From assembly GCA_026392135.1 (NCBI GenBank), contig JAPLCR010000471.1, positions 1 to 7,453 of the forward strand: a stretch of DNA of 7,453 nt, read 5' to 3'. A program made the position numbers and the translations under genes. The DNA comes from Armatimonadota bacterium (GTDB lineage: Bacteria > Armatimonadota > Chthonomonadetes > Chthonomonadales > Chthonomonadaceae). The notes under the pieces were generated by a model. It was not told the DNA's origin. It saw only the letters and a list, made by a program, of their open reading frames with translations, and made no database searches. Positions 6,298 through 7,453 of this stretch are shown one piece after another. Every line of letters starts with the position of its first letter. Position 1 is the stretch's first letter.

Positions 6298-6303
6298 CCT
6301 CTC
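6298..6303 (-). promoter_or_regulatory. Ribosome binding site for the GTG start of the aldolase gene
   Basis: GAGAGG with a 6-base spacer precedes the GTG at 6291-6289 and touches the TAG stop of the dehydrogenase (6305-6303). It supports the unusual start codon and coupling to the gene upstream. Confidence 0.6.
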
Positions 6304-7304
6304 TACTTTCCGATCCGCAGCTGCGCGGATTCTAAAACAGTGCTATTGATAAGCCCAAGCGGATGTTCACCTTGTAGTGCTGCCAGTGTGTTTTCCGCCG
6401 ACTGTATACTCATCGCTTCTGCCGCCTCCGCCGAGTTGAAGGCGTTGTGAGGGGTCAGTAGACAGCGTGGAGCGCGTCGTAGTGGGCTGTCGGCGGGTAG
6501 TGGCTCCTGCTGATAGACATCCGTAGCTGCCCCCGCAATCGTTCCGTTCTCCAGTGCCTCAACAAGAGCCGCTTCATCTACAAGAGCACCGCGTGCCGTG
6601 TTGATAAAGTAGGCACTCGACTTCATTTTTGCAAACCGCTCTCTATTGAACATATTCTTTGTTTCAGGCAGGTTTGGAGCGTGTAAGGAGACAAAATCGC
6701 TCTCTGCGAGTACTGTGTCTAAATCGGTGAACTCAATGGGAGGCAGACCACTCGGTACTCCACGCTCCGCAACCATAGGATCGTAGGCGAGGATTCGCAT
6801 AGAGAAGCCTCCTGCCCTTTTCGCAACGGCTTGCCCAATCTGCCCGCACCCTACCAATCCCAACGTTTTACCCGCAACCGCCACACCGGGATACTCGCCC
6901 CAGCCCCCGCTTCGCATCAGCGCGTCGCCCTCGTGAATTCGACGCGTTATGCCTAGCAGAAGCGCAAACGTATAGTCTCCTACCGAATCTGTCATAGCAC
7001 CCGGTGTATTTGTTACGATGATACCCGCCTTCGTTGCGGCTCCCACATCCACGCTATCAATTCCCACCCCGCACCGTGAGACCACCTTCAACTGACGGCA
7101 ACTCGCAAACACGTGAGCGTTGTAGGGGTCACTAGAGCCTATAATCGCATCAAACCCCTGTAACCGCTCTATCAGAACATCCTCTTTCAGGGGACCCGCC
7201 TCTGGGGTATAGACGACTTCACAACCTGCCGCCTCAAGGTACTCTTTAGCGGGCTGTCCGCTTACCCAAAACGCTCTCGCTGTCACAAGTACGCGCCAAC
7301 TCAT
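6303..7304 (-). CDS. D-isomer-specific 2-hydroxyacid dehydrogenase (phosphoglycerate dehydrogenase-like)
   Basis: This NAD-dependent oxidoreductase interconverts a 2-hydroxy acid and the 2-keto acid. The 333-residue length matches single-domain-pair members without a regulatory ACT domain. The substrate domain carries VVSRCGVGIDSVDV (74-87) and VTNTPGAMTDSVGDYTFALL (97-116). The inserted Rossmann domain has TLGLVGCGQIGQAVAKRA (147-164) with Gly152, 154 and 157, and Asp175 in ILAYDP favours NAD over NADP. The catalytic set is complete: Arg238 in FINTARGALVDE (233-244), Glu267 in QQEPLP (265-270) and His286 in LTPHNAFNS (283-291). AGGAG (7312-7316) stands 7 bases before the ATG. It lies 29 bases after the thioredoxin-like gene and 11 bases before the aldolase gene, so a role in carbohydrate- or hydroxyacid-derived keto acid metabolism is more likely than serine synthesis. 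The exact substrate (3-phosphoglycerate, hydroxypyruvate, glyoxylate or another) cannot be read from the sequence. Confidence 0.94.
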   Translation of the reverse strand: MSWRVLVTARAFWVSGQPAKEYLEAAGCEVVYTPEAGPLKEDVLIERLQGFDAIIGSSDPYNAHVFASCRQLKVVSRCGVGIDSVDVGAATKAGIIVTNTPGAMTDSVGDYTFALLLGITRRIHEGDALMRSGGWGEYPGVAVAGKTLGLVGCGQIGQAVAKRAGGFSMRILAYDPMVAERGVPSGLPPIEFTDLDTVLAESDFVSLHAPNLPETKNMFNRERFAKMKSSAYFINTARGALVDEAALVEALENGTIAGAATDVYQQEPLPADSPLRRAPRCLLTPHNAFNSAEAAEAMSIQSAENTLAALQGEHPLGLINSTVLESAQLRIGK

Positions 7305-7333
7305 AACGCTTCTCCTCTCTGAAAAAGCCTCGA

Positions 7334-7453
7334 CTAATTAGAAATAAAACAACCGACAGCTTTTGTCTTCGACACCGTTACCCGTTTTCCCTGCGTTATC
7401 TCGTCCAGAGCGTTTCGTAGGTCGTGGGCTTTGGGGGCGTATCGCTTAATACC
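7334..7453 (-). CDS. Thioredoxin/AhpC-TSA-like protein, C-terminal fragment
   Basis: The gene enters from the right edge and ends at TAG 7336-7334; 39 residues are visible. They follow the pattern of the tail of redoxin-domain proteins in which a helix of the type DLRxALDxxxxGKxVxVxxTKxxGCxI ends in a conserved Gly-Cys. Here that reads DLRNALDEITQGKRV (11-25) and SKTKAVGCFISN (28-39), with the Cys at 35. The active-site CxxC or peroxidatic Cys would lie outside the window, so thiol chemistry cannot be confirmed. Full-length relatives are about 180-200 residues and act as thiol-disulfide oxidoreductases or peroxiredoxin-like proteins. The call rests on a short stretch recognised from memory. 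Confidence 0.68.
   Translation of the reverse strand, partial: GIKRYAPKAHDLRNALDEITQGKRVTVSKTKAVGCFISN

Noticed and set aside
1..7453. CRISPR array, tRNA, rRNA or insertion sequence
   Set aside because: Reading through the window I found no regularly spaced direct repeats, no cloverleaf-like segment, and no transposase or terminal inverted repeats.

Overview
All genes in this window that I can support lie on the minus strand, so they are read from right to left. The window suggests a bacterium of intermediate G+C, with clear AGGAG-type ribosome binding sites and tight gene spacing. The mix of genes (a thioredoxin-like protein ending in a conserved Gly-Cys, a membrane-anchored phosphodiester glycosidase-like protein, an HpcH-type aldolase next to a 2-hydroxyacid dehydrogenase) recalls environmental phyla such as Armatimonadota, Chloroflexota or Planctomycetota. 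That is an impression only; nothing here fixes the phylum.

Layout, right to left. (1) 7453-7334: the C-terminal 39 residues of a thioredoxin/AhpC-TSA-like protein. (2) 7304-6303: an intact D-isomer-specific 2-hydroxyacid dehydrogenase. (3) 6291-5544: an HpcH/HpaI-family aldolase gene, linked to the dehydrogenase by an 11-base gap but broken by an internal deletion that removes the Glu-His segment holding the catalytic histidine. (4) 5543-5374: a 170-base spacer with a short inverted repeat and a possible 10-codon reading frame behind a strong Shine-Dalgarno. (5) 5373-5002: a small VOC (glyoxalase/bleomycin-resistance fold) protein. (6) 4995-3862: mutY, the A/G-specific adenine glycosylase, complete with all catalytic and iron-sulfur residues. 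(7) 3795-512: a large single-chain restriction-modification gene (PD-ExK nuclease, N6-adenine methylase and target recognition regions, Type IIG/Eco57I-like), now spread over three reading frames. (8) 512-1: the first 170 codons of a membrane-anchored phosphodiester glycosidase-like protein, whose ATG overlaps the restriction gene's stop codon.

Likely units are dehydrogenase plus aldolase (small-molecule carbon metabolism), VOC plus mutY (6-base gap), and restriction-modification plus glycosidase (1-base overlap). The restriction gene looks AT-richer than its neighbours in the lines I counted and is probably acquired. The main point of interest is gene decay. Three lesions in two genes all displace the frame in the same direction. 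At least one, in the aldolase, is a real deletion of roughly 50-60 bases rather than a single-base slip. I see no CRISPR array, tRNA, rRNA, insertion sequence or new multi-gene system here.
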